A stretch of DNA of 17,311 bases from Paraglomus occultum (lineage: Eukaryota > Glomeromycota > Glomeromycetes > Paraglomerales > Paraglomeraceae), in NCBI GenBank assembly GCA_910592205.1, contig CAJVPJ010000758.1, forward strand, positions 1-17,311, in the 5' to 3' direction. Each line of letters begins with the position of its first letter. The first letter of the stretch is position 1. Made by a program: the position numbers and the translations under genes. The notes beneath the pieces are model-generated. The model had not been told where the DNA came from. It ran no database searches and was given only the letters and a program-made list of their open reading frames with translations. Below are positions 1 to 9,375 of this stretch, in pieces.

Positions 1-34
1 GGTCCATCTCAGTCTTTAGAATAAGAACAGCTTG
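1..34 (-). CDS. Possible exon of a gene running off the left edge
   Basis: On the minus strand a good intron acceptor (pyrimidine-rich stretch ending CCCATTGCAG, positions about 35-50) is followed by an open stretch reading QAVLILKTEMD up to the window edge. Only 11 codons are visible, so neither the family nor the reading frame can be confirmed. It could be an internal exon of a gene lying further left, or chance. No function is proposed. Confidence 0.25.
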
Positions 35-191
35 CTGCAATGGGAGGTCAAAGCGGAAGCCATCAGCATTAATTGGTCCACAGTATAATTAATAACACGC
101 ACACCTGAAGCTATATGTTTCAAGTGAAAATACAGTTAGCTTAATATCCCGTTGTGAAACCAATAATAGTAAAAATAATTTATTCTACATA

Positions 192-369
192 CACAGTGAA
201 AGTAGATATAACGGTTCGTTGATATAGCGCATTTCGCTTAGTACGGAATTTTTTCGATAAACGAAGCTTAATGGGACATTGTTCAATATAACGGAATTAT
301 AACTGATTGTCACGATATAACGGATTCTGTGCCTGTGCCGAGGAATCCGTTATATCGACTTTCACTGTG
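192..369. mobile_element. 178-bp Tc1/mariner-pogo type MITE with TA target duplication
   Basis: The left end (192-214) starts CACAGTGAAAGTAGATATAA and the right end (347-369) is its inverted copy with a single mismatch over 23 bp. Both ends are flanked by TA (190-191 and 370-371), the target duplication expected of Tc1/mariner/pogo elements. The interior repeats the GATATAACG/GATATAGCG motif several times and contains no transposase, so this is a non-autonomous miniature element. TIRs with a CAGT-type start and a TATAACG motif fit the pogo/Tigger branch. The class call is therefore well supported, while the exact family is inference. Confidence 0.8.
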
Positions 370-445
370 TACACACTTCTCCACCCAATAAATCTATGTT
401 ACAACTCATGTTACTACATTTACCCTACCCTATGTACACACTACT

Positions 446-731
446 CTATGTACCCAACGCCCGAGTCACAAAGTCGTTACCTGGTTGAGAGGTCGTCAGC
501 CTCTTCATTTCTCCCTTCCAGTATCCTACATTCGTTTTCAACTCTTCTTCTTCCTGCTCCAGCTGTTCCTTCTCCGCTATCCACCTCCTCCTCTCTCTCG
601 TTTTCCCAATCTTCAGCCGCCAAACTTATCCTCAGATTTCTTAACCTTTCCAACTTCCCCTTAGCTTCGTCATGCTCCTTCTTCGCGTCATCGTATGGTG
701 TGCTACATGTTACTTTTCGCTGATCAGTGGC
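446..731 (-). pseudogene. Coiled-coil protein coding fragment, frame-broken
   Basis: The minus strand shows coding-like, charged heptad-type sequence in two frames. One frame is open from 731 to its stop at 477-479 and carries STPYDDAKKEHDEAKGKLER followed by LRNLRISLAAEDWE. After about position 600 the coiled-coil character moves to the next frame (WIAEKEQLEQEEEEL, then GYWKGEMKRL), which stops at 446-448. A one-frame shift inside an otherwise continuous coiled coil suggests a decayed gene, although an unrecognised intron is possible. No start codon is visible. Similar DAKKEYDEAK-type coiled coils are common in expanded families of Glomeromycotina, but this assignment is from memory and tentative. 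The plus-strand open frame over the same interval looks like an antisense shadow. Confidence 0.35.
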
Positions 732-1187
732 TTAATCAATGACGTATTATTAGGAACTTTCTAGACCTTTTCATAATTGTAACTATTGTTCCCCTGTATG
801 CAGAATGTGACCAATGATAATTAATGCGCAGAAATTCACGCATATTAATGACGTTTAGTTCGAATATCGTGGACTCAAGAAAGGTTTGCTGTAAAAAACG
901 ACCGAAATTATTTTACGAAATGTTTGCTCTCACAAGTGAATTTATTCTTGGATTCTTGATCGGAATTATCCTTGGATATTCAATGTCAATGAATGTATAA
1001 TTAGTTGGTTAACGATGGCTGTCGTCGAGAGTTTAGATGTATTCTTACTGACTGCTTTAATACAGGCGAAAGTGAGGTTAAAGCTATCGCTGTCACCGCT
1101 TGGGGGAGAGATTAGACTAAGAATTGTGTATTCTACTTTGTTTCATCGAATTTACCCTTATTTTTCGCGAATAAATTTCTCGAACTA
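732..1187. other. Intergenic, nothing recognised
   Basis: AT-rich sequence with no coding, RNA or repeat signal that I can support on either strand. Confidence 0.4.
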
Positions 1188-1680
1188 TTAACAGCTTTTA
1201 ACACCTTCTTGTTGAATTACAAATGTCTTTACGTTTTCTAAACTTTTCAGTGCCTCATGGACTCACTATTGGGGTTTCCTTACTATTATCGTCAGTTTCT
1301 TCATCGAGTTCTCCACTAAATAAAGAATAATATCATCACTTTCGGGGATGCTCAAAAACGATATCTTCCGCTGAAAAAGACAGACATTCATCTGTTGTCA
1401 TTGCATCAGAAAAATTCAACCTCACAATGGACTTGGACAATTCAGTAATTGTCTCATTATTCAACTTGAGTTTCATTTCCGATTGAATTATTATCATTAT
1501 ATTATTCGGAATTTTTTGAACGTAATTTGTTAATACTTTTCCGACATTTGTTCCAATGATCTTCTATTTCCGTTGTGCTTTCGCTGGAGAATTCGATATT
1601 CTCTGAAATGTCCTCGACGTTCCATTTGAATGATTAACCGTTTGCAAATAATGTACGATCTCTTTTTCGAAATCCATCTG
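1188..1680 (-). pseudogene. Relic of a pogo/Tigger (CENP-B-like DDE) transposase C-terminus
   Basis: Read on the minus strand from 1680 down, successive frames give a continuous-looking protein tail broken by frameshifts and two adjacent in-frame stops. Pieces include QMDFEKEIVHYLQT, VEDISENIEFSSESTTEIE, SDAMTTDECLSFSAEDIVFE, GELDEETDDNSKETPIVSP and finally EALKSLENVKTFVIQQEG with a stop at 1188-1190. The order (acidic stretch, then EETDD..ETPIV, then AL.SLE.V.TFV.QQ) is the typical C-terminal tail of fungal CENP-B/Tigger-like transposase proteins (family knowledge from memory). The catalytic DDE core and the N-terminal HTH are absent. A possible acceptor (TTTTACAG) precedes the QMDF piece. 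It is clearly not functional as it stands. Confidence 0.55.
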
Positions 1681-1798
1681 TAAAATGTATATATTTAGTA
1701 GGGAACACATTGGTTAGAGATGTCTCAAAACGTAATGCTCTCCTCAAAGAGAAACTAAATCTGAGTGAACTGGCTTGACATAGTGCTTTCTGGAAGGA

Positions 1799-1988
1799 GT
1801 ATGCTACAATGAGGATTTTGTCACAGCGTCAAAGAGGGTATCCTTGCAATATCTACCATGCATCGGCTGCATGGGGTCATCGCAAAACATTATTGTTTAG
1901 CTCGGCCAATGCAGAGATAGGAAACACTATGTCCAATATACTAAAGACAAGACGAAGAGGTATGCTACAGTGAGGATGTTTGTCACAG
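1799..1988 (+). repeat. Pair of about 28-bp direct repeats spaced about 160 bp
   Basis: GTATGCTACA(A/G)TGAGGAT, continuing into TTTGTCACAG, occurs at 1799-1826 and again at 1960-1988, with a few substitutions and a one-base length difference. Each copy is followed shortly by a GTCAAAGA(G/A)GG block. The arrangement suggests an old duplication, or two units of a longer tandem repeat within an unrecognised element. No coding potential is evident between the copies. Confidence 0.5.
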
Positions 1989-2412
1989 GATAAACGTGCG
2001 TCAAAGAAGGTGCTCTCGCACTCTTGTCTCTAAACAGCGAGCCGCAGGGCTCATCACTAAGCGTGAATGCCTAGCTGGTAAGCCGGATATTGTGTGCCGC
2101 CAGAAATAATCAGAGTTTTTTAACTTTCTTTCGTCACACGGAAATGAACACGTTTACTGCGAATTTTTTTGACGATTACACAATCAGAATAATCTTGCCG
2201 ATCAGTCGAATATCGACATCACGAATCTGATGCGATGAGCACACTACATTTGCTTGGCATCTGTTAGTTTAAAACATAAGGTGCAATTTCTCTCCTTGTG
2301 CTTTTTTAGAATGCTTTGTTATAGTGCTGTAATTTTTGGGTTTCATGGTGGATTTAATGTAAATTAGTTTCATATTAATATTTTTATATAGAGGTAATCC
2401 TATATTAATCAC

Positions 2413-2608
2413 GGGTCCGTATCATTTCACCGAAAATCATTTTACCGACGTAATATTTCACCGACAACCATTTAGCCGAAAATCATTTCATCGACAATCA
2501 TTTCGCCGACATATTCACCAGCATTATTTCGAAATTATCCTTTTTTGGTAGTCGTTGTCGGCGAAATGATTGTCGATGAAATGATTTTCGGCGTTATGAT
2601 TGCCTCCC
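2413..2608. mobile_element. 196-bp foldback Mutator-type MITE with 9-bp target duplication
   Basis: The element starts GGG and ends CCC and is bracketed by identical 9-bp direct repeats ATTAATCAC (2404-2412 and 2609-2617), the duplication length typical of Mutator-like elements. The left half is six tandem degenerate 15-16 bp units of the type ATCATTTCNCCGACA (2421-2511). The right half has three such units inverted (2556-2600). Positions 2475-2510 and 2557-2592 form a perfect 36-bp inverted repeat with a 46-bp loop, and the termini also share CCGAAAATCAT at equivalent positions. There is no coding capacity. The Mutator assignment rests on duplication length and structure, not on a transposase. 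Confidence 0.75.
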
Positions 2609-2930
2609 ATTAATCACATTATGGTTTATATTTTCATTCTGATATGATAAAGTGAACATTAAAATTAAGTTATGAATGTACCATTATTGCTTTTCAAAAA
2701 CGCCATCAGTCACATTTACAGCCATATCATAATCAGCCACTCATTTATGTCACATAATGAAATGTTCACTTTGTCTGGTTTTTGTTGCAGTCTGCCCCAT
2801 ATAATATAGTAAGGTGATTATATTCGATTTCAATTGTAAGGAAATAGTCATTTCCCTTATTACTTATCGCGGGTTTAACAGGTGGATCAGATACAGAAAA
2901 GGCAAAAAAAAGTAAGATTACATTTTGCAA

Positions 2931-3189
2931 TTACATATCATTGGTCGTAACAGCATTCTTGATTACAAGTCTACGAATAGATATAATATTTTTTAATTCG
3001 TCTTCAGACTCAGAATCGTAATCTTGGTCAGCTTTTCTATACAAGTTTTGAACCCTTTCCAATCTCCTGTGTTAAGAGTTTATTGATAGCTTGATCCAAC
3101 TTATATATTGCAGTTATAATTTTATCAATAGCTTGAGTTAGCTTGCTCTTGCAATCTTGCAATGTTGTCGTTGCATAGTAATAGAATAT
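2931..3189 (-). pseudogene. Decayed or terminal-exon fragment of an unknown protein
   Basis: The minus strand has a coding-like segment in a frame open from 3189, with TLQDCKSKLTQAIDKIITAI then YKLDQAINKLLTQEI. The sense then moves to the next frame near 3066, with RLERVQNLYRKADQDYDSES, then EDELKNIISIRRLVIKNAV, and a stop at 2931-2933. The second part could begin at an acceptor ending TTAACACAG, making this two exons, but no GT donor sits at the end of the first part, so a frameshifted relic is likelier. Composition is helical, then acidic. I do not recognise a named domain. It probably belongs to an expanded lineage-specific family (inference). Confidence 0.4.
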
Positions 3190-3274
3190 TTAATAAAAAA
3201 ATTAATTCGCGCTCACGTTATTTTTAAAACAAATCATTGAAACAGACTCGGAACCATTACATCCACAAGCAGAA

Positions 3275-3305
3275 GGGTGCGGGAGGGTTGGGGGTTGAGG
3301 GAGGG
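3275..3305 (+). other. G-quadruplex-type G-tract cluster
   Basis: Six runs of three or more G (3275-3277, 3281-3283, 3285-3287, 3290-3294, 3299-3301, 3303-3305) are separated by loops of one to four bases, which meets the usual four-tract G4 rule. It stands alone in strongly AT-rich DNA with no gene within 1 kb that it would obviously control. Confidence 0.6.
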
Positions 3306-3584
3306 TATTCATGCTTTTGAGAGCTAATTTCTAAGTATTGCGGTTAAACAACGTTGCATTGGCCTGGTGACATTTCGGAAACGAAATTTATGAGCGCAAG
3401 TTACCTTTACTATTATTGCTTATTAATTTCAAACTGGTATATAAACAAATATTTCATACTCAATTTGGAGCGTGTTTTTGATACCCTAAAATATTATTCC
3501 CACTTTCAATAAAAATCCTTCTTGGCTATAAAGTTAAAAAAGATGGCAAGCTGATTGGAAGTTATTGCTGCTGTTACAATTGAG

Positions 3585-3625
3585 TCTTGATATAACGACG
3601 TGGCATTTCGTTATAACGACAGAAA
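3585..3625. repeat. Probable remnant of a pogo-type terminal region
   Basis: TATAACGAC occurs twice in direct orientation (3591-3599 and 3612-3620) around GCATTTCG. The MITE at 192-369 has a similar order near its left end (GATATAACGG, GATATAGCGCATTTCGC). No matching opposite end or flanking TA pair could be assigned, so this is at most a truncated copy. Confidence 0.3.
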
Positions 3626-4740
3626 TTCTATAGTGATGCTTGTTCGTTTACTTCAACATAATAATGAGAATTAAATATTAGAAGCAGAAAAAATAGGTAA
3701 CAATGAGAGTATTTTCATCCTACTCTATTTCCATTTTTTTCTCTAATTTTTTTTTTGATAAATAAAACTAAAAACTTTTTTGTAATTGTGCTTTACCTCC
3801 AAAATTTTAACAATTTCGGGAGTAAATTTATTGCTAAAACTCTTTCAATTTTGATTTTATTATTTTCTGGATAGCTTACGCGACTCTTATTAGGTCAAGC
3901 AATCTTTCTAAGGTTCTTAAAATTCAATAATAATACAACCGGAAACTGCATTCTTTTTTTATTTGCTTGAACTTTTCGTTTTTAAACAGTTTTTTATTTC
4001 TCTGTTCAATTTCTGTTGTTTATTATTACGTTTACGACGCACTTTATTTTATTTTATTTATACTTTCTTATGATAGGATGTAAGCATATTATAGTATAGG
4101 ATAGATATCCAAACACTCCCAGACACCATCGATAGTTTCATAATAACCACAAAATACTGTAAAATCAAATAGTGGCATTATGTGTATTTATTTTGATCAC
4201 CGAATCAGCGTTATTACAAGTAATCTTTATACTGTATGTTATTCTCTTTATTCATCGAATACGTGTCAATGTACCGTCAAGACCTTTACAAAATCTCATC
4301 GAGAAACGCAATTAATTTGTTCTCGTACTGTTTGGCCTTGAATACCAAGGAAATCTTTACTGATGGCACAACGTACCGATGAAAGAATAATAAAAGACTG
4401 CTCGAGTGCATTCGATTTTCATGGACACAATTTTATTACAAGTCAATAGTTTCTATTTTATTGTTAATTTTCGCCTACTTATTGCATGGTATATTTTATC
4501 GCTTCATAAGCTTAACTCATCACTTATAAATGGGGAACTGTGTCTTATCGGGGAGTAGGACCACAAAGACAAGTGACTTTATAGCGAAGCGGACCTTTGA
4601 AGGAGAAATGGATTTATTACGCCGTGTTGAAATTTCCAAGCGAGCTATCGCAGATTGAGTTTTAATCACGAGAATGACTTAACATACATACGTAATAATC
4701 AACCCAAAGAAGAGCTTCCCTTGACTAAGAAGCATTTTCA
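3626..4740. other. Intergenic, 3' side of the RTP1/TANGO6 gene
   Basis: AT-rich region with many homopolymer T and A runs and no supported coding sequence. The part next to 4740 should contain the minus-strand 3' UTR and polyadenylation region of the RTP1/TANGO6 gene, but I could not place a specific poly(A) site. Confidence 0.4.
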
Positions 4741-7700
4741 TCACAAAGGTGTCTTGCTCAACTCTCCCTTAATAATCACATCGAGATCGCTAAGGGCAAC
4801 CCTCGCGTGATATCTCGTCAAATCATCCTTGTCTACGCTTTCAACATAGTTCAGTGTGGTGTATGCGCGTTTCAACAGGCGACCATGAACCTCGTACAAA
4901 GTGCGAGAGCCAAGACCACGAAAAAGAGAGATGAGGAGTGCCACGCATGCTGAAAGGGTATGGAGAGTTGAAAAGTATATAACCAATATTCAAAATTGCA
5001 AAGAATGAGTGGAATAGAAACAATAACAGCGGCAAACCGTGATTTATAAAAGATTGGCATACCACGCCGTATCTCGGGCGCCTTCTCGATAGCGAGAATG
5101 TTTAAAATCCAATCCACCAGATCTTGAAACCAGTTAACGAGAGCAGTCGAGGACGTCTCGCACGCGCAACCGATGATCGACAATGCTGACATTCGAAGAT
5201 TTGTGTTTGTATCCTTGTCGAGAATTTGCAAAAGCGGCGGAAGCAATATCAAGACTAATTACCAATAATGCAATTCCGTAAGATAACGCTCAGAAATGAC
5301 TACTATCCATGACGTCGACTGATGAGACTAGTATATGCGGTAACTCACTATATTTTCCAAGCGCTTCACCACATCTTTGTATAGTCTGCAAAATAGCTTC
5401 GCCGATACGTAATCTACTATCCATCGCTTCCTTCGGATTACTATATATGTCCATTAACTTTTTCATTATCTTTTCTCCGTGCACATCCGTAAGCGAAGAC
5501 AACCCACGGACTGCATTAAGGTAAATAAAGCTACAAAAAGGCAGGCAAGAATAAATAAGTCTCTTCGCGCATACGCAACATTGTTGTTCTATTATACCTT
5601 TCCTCTTCCTCAATCATCTTTATAAAAATATCCAAGACGTGATCTAAATTATCGCCTTCATACATAATGGGGTCTCGCGCAAGGATCATCTCTTTAAGCA
5701 TCACTATTCCCCGTGCACGAACGGGAAGGATGGTATCTCTTAATGCTTCGAGCGCTTCTTGATATTTTTTTAAAGATTGCTGTCGCGTTTTTTCTGCGTC
5801 ATCCACGGGTGAAGTAAGACTACGCACAGATATAGCAATACACAGATTTCGCGACATTTGACGGATGTCAGAGGACCAATGGTTGGAAAACTTTGCGAGA
5901 CGGTCGGAAAGAAGATTTAGAATGTGATTTTCCTGCTTCGTGAGGTGGGTGTTTTCTAGCAATTGTAGTTCGAGTTTGGGAAGCCACAGAAAGTCAGAAA
6001 TGCAAAAACAACAAATTAAGAAAAAGTTAATAGAACTGCCCGCAACATGCTACCTGCTAGCAGAGATGTCAAAAGAGTCAGAGCCAGGGCCAGCGTTTCG
6101 TCCTCTTCTTGTTGATCCATCATTGGTTCTTCATCTTCATCACTATCTTCTTCAATAACAATGATCGGTGTTTTACTCGACCTATCACTATTTGGTGCAG
6201 AGTTACTAAATCCTTTCTGCCCATAATTTTCCAAAACGTTATCAACAAAAGATATTATTTGTCCAGGCTTTTGTATAATGGTCGAACCCAGACAGTCAAT
6301 CATTGCAAGGATGAGATGAAGGAGAGTAAGAACTCTGTCCAAAGTACGATAATGAGTTAAAATGTCGTGCCAACAATGACGTGAGCACAGATACAAAAAA
6401 CTCGTACCTCTTTGTTTGCGTTATTCGGACGCGATCGTTTTTAACGGCTGTATATTCGTTCAGAAGATACATAAAGATGTCTCCAGACAATTCGTTATTT
6501 GCCAATGTTTTGAGGAAATCAATAAAAATGTCAACGTCTAAATAGGTCACTGTGGGAGGTAAAACCCCTTTCGAGCTATATTAAGTTTCCATTAGTATTT
6601 TCGACATTGCTTGTATTTGAAACTAAATTCACAGTCTTGCTCACAGTCTTGCTCACCTTCTTATCCGCATCTCAATTCCCCCACCCTCGCCACGAGCGAA
6701 ATAGACCTCGCCAACCTCCCCGACATCCTTGGCTTCCCTCTCCTTCCCTCGTCTAAATACAATCTCCTTTACCGCATTCAAGTCTCCAACGATTCTGAAA
6801 TATGCCAGTAACACATCTCTAAGACTGTCCTTTAGCCATACTTTAGTAGTACACGCAAATGCGTACATATAGTAAAGGGGCGCAATTATATCACCCAAAA
6901 ACAGTTTCAGAGTCTCTGGGGTAGGAGGTTCACTACTTACTAAAACACGATAAAGGACCATGATAAGTGACGAGATGGTTTGCTCAGAGGTCAACACTGG
7001 GTCGAGAAGATCAGATTGAGTTTCTGTCTCGGTTCCAATTTCAGTTTCAACTCCAGTTCCAGGCGATAAAGGTGTGCTCCACCAAGAACGCAAAGGAGAA
7101 AATAAGGGTTCAATTATAAGAGATTCGGTGATGGTCGGATATCTAACGGACATCTGGAGGATTGTGAACGAGATTACTGTGATGCAAGGGGATGTCACTT
7201 GGTTCTTTGGGAGGCTCGTCTGCAAGATTTTAATCAGCTGAGGGGAAATTGTTGAAAAATATTCCTGTTGAATGCCATAAAGCGGGAGCGTGATAATAAA
7301 ACGTCAGTATTCAATGGACAGATTTCGTCTTTTGCAAACTATATCCAAAAGAAAAACCAATCACCTCAACAGAAGATGCTTGGCTCGGAACAGATAAAAT
7401 CAATTGAGAAATTTTTGCCATCTTTGTCGGGCTCACTAATGGCCAATCGGTATTCTAACGCGTCAACACACAAGGCCCATCTTGCTCTTCCGTAAACCAT
7501 TAACAGAATTATACCTATTCTTAGAAATCAAACCTTCGTTCTCGCCTCCAACCATAAAATCAACTACCGCTTGCACACCATCAGGTCTCAGTAATACTGA
7601 TGTGAGTAATTTGCCACAGACAGCCCTGAGCCATTTGGGAGCTGAATGAAGAGGAGGAGAGCCAAGAAGCGTAGTAAGAGAGTCTAAAGAGCGAAAAATG

Positions 7701-8782
7701 TCAGCTCTACAAAAGAAAAAGTGGAACGAAAAGGAAGCAAACGTTGTTGTAAAATCAGTAAGGGTATTTTTGATTTCGACGACGCATCATGTGTGACTCT
7801 ACCTCGTAAAAACTTTGTTAAACAGTTCTTTACTGTATTGGCGAATCTCATTCCGGGTCTTCTCATTATCATTCTCCAAATTAGGCGCATACGCTAATTG
7901 TAGCAATGCTGCATATAGATCCGTCAGGTGCTTTGCAAACAATATCGATGATACCGTTGTATAAGTTATTGGTTTTGTGGAGGAACAGAGGGCTATTTGC
8001 GTCAATTTCTTTGCTAAAACAAAGAGCCTTTGCTGATCTGGCTGCTCATTCGATTTCAACGTAGACATCTCTGCCAAAAAAAAAAAAGGTCAAATTCAAA
8101 TTCTGGTCAATAAGTAAATAATCAGTCACTCCCAAGAAAAAGATCAAGGATTATAATCTTAAAGGTTATCGTACGAAAGTTATCGGATTGTACAAATCCT
8201 GAACGACTCCTTTGTCCAAGTGGAATGCCGACGCCTTTCAGAAAAGAGGGGTAAATTCCCCAGCATACAACGATCTCCAACATTGTATGAATCAATCTCA
8301 TGTCCCGTATTCCCAACAGTTCTTTCGCATCTCTAGAGTCTGCATCGTCTTTTACGTATATTACAAACAAAACAAATTTAGTTCGTTTTTTGATTTATTT
8401 AAGGGGTTGATGCACTTAAATTTATCCAATTGACAAAACGTTAATTCGGAAATTTCTTATTAAATACCTTCAGCATCGTTTATATCCCGAAGAATCGATT
8501 GGATCGATTCAAGTGTTGATAAGCAAGTATCAACGAATTGAGTGTAAGTAGTGGCATCAGTGGTTGTGGGTTGTTGGGAAGCGGGTGGAGAAACCTTGGT
8601 AAGGCGTCGAGATAGCGTATCCTCAAGCGAAGCTCCTGCGATAACATTTTTAGTGAGATGGTTTAGTAGGAAGGATTGTCTTCATGGTGCTAATTACCTC
8701 GTGTATCAGACTCTGTCTTGCCCGCCAAAACGTCTGCGCGAGCAAGTAATTCGCGCAATTTTTTTCTTTCTAACGAGTCCAT
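4741..8782 (-). CDS. RTP1/TANGO6 family protein (RNA polymerase II nuclear import/assembly factor), 13 exons
   Basis: A HEAT-repeat protein of the Rtp1/TANGO6 family; yeast Rtp1 helps assembly and nuclear import of RNA polymerase II. Exons, 5' to 3' on the minus strand: 8782-8698, 8635-8468, 8348-8175, 8070-7803, 7706-7534, 7435-7365, 7264-6657, 6575-6408, 6334-6054, 5955-5598, 5530-5349, 5254-5063, 4949-4741. Every join keeps phase and gives 978 residues, close to yeast Rtp1. Start MDSLERKKLRELLARAD, end GELSKTPL. Diagnostic stretches: ELLGIRDMRLIHTMLEIVV with GVGIPLGQRS (about 90-130), APKWLRAVCGKLL (about 255), an acidic run EEDSDEDEE (about 633-641), the RTP1_C1 region with YQEALEALRDTILPVRARG and YLNAVRGLSSLTDVHGEK (about 720-810), and the RTP1_C2-type tail WFQDLVDWILNIL..EIRRACVALL (about 890-915). 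The exon 3/4 and 5/6 boundaries are the least certain (donors GTACGA and GTTTGA are weak). Confidence 0.93.
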
Positions 8783-8794
8783 GGGAAATGATAT

Positions 8795-8813
8795 CTGACA
8801 CTTTTAGTGTCAG
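8795..8813 (-). promoter_or_regulatory. Perfect hairpin in the 5' leader of the RTP1/TANGO6 gene
   Basis: CTGACACTTTTAGTGTCAG has 8-bp perfectly paired arms and a 3-nt loop, and lies 12 nt upstream of the proposed start codon (ATG at 8782-8780). In a transcript from the minus strand it would form a stem just before the initiation codon. A regulatory role is inference only. Confidence 0.4.
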
Positions 8814-9375
8814 AAATTTATTATTATGCAACACCCCCGCAGTGTAACTGTTTAAAGTCCTGTGGAACCATAAAGTCGAGTCAACGATTCCCAACTTTAG
8901 AGAATTTGGCGATATCAATTGATAAAGAATGTATACAATTATACGTGAATGAAGTTACTTGTAGCTGTCCGCTTGTTCGTTAGTTAACAGATACTTAAGA
9001 CTAGTGTTACCAATGTTGTATCCTGTAACATCCTGGAAAAGGAACAGAATAAATGTATTCTTTTAAAGACAATACAAATGGTCACCTCGGTAATATCATT
9101 TTATTCCCGCTGCATCGTCATCTGTTTCTCAGTATTATTTCTTCACGGTAAAAAGCTGGTCAGCTTCTGTATATTGTACCGAGTTTACAAGAAGTGCTTT
9201 CTCTAGCAAAATTACTGTATACAATATAACGGACTGTCTAATATTACCATTCATAATCAGGGATTATTTCTTCAATACTGAATGCCTTTGATCTATGAGT
9301 GTCTGCTCGGATAATAAAATGATTAATATTACTCAATACATCATTAGGTTACTGCGATCGAAATACTCTTACTGC
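8814..9375. other. Leader/promoter side of the RTP1/TANGO6 gene, otherwise empty
   Basis: AT-rich, with no conserved coding sequence seen on either strand. It should hold the promoter of the minus-strand gene that starts at 8782. I could not identify a distinct TATA box or initiator. Confidence 0.35.

Noticed and set aside
307-723. Plus-strand open frame of 138 codons rich in Ser, Leu and Pro
   Set aside because: Its composition is that of the antisense of a charged coiled-coil sequence, and its start overlaps the end of the MITE. The minus strand reads better.
6296-6550. Acceptor CCCACAG near 6550 as the start of RTP1/TANGO6 exon 8
   Set aside because: It does not keep phase with the strong GTGAGC donor of exon 7. 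The acceptor ending ATATAG at 6576 does, and adds SSKGVLPPTV in frame.
9222-9236. ATACAATATAACGG resembling the pogo-type terminal motif
   Set aside because: Single short match with no partner and no flanking structure.
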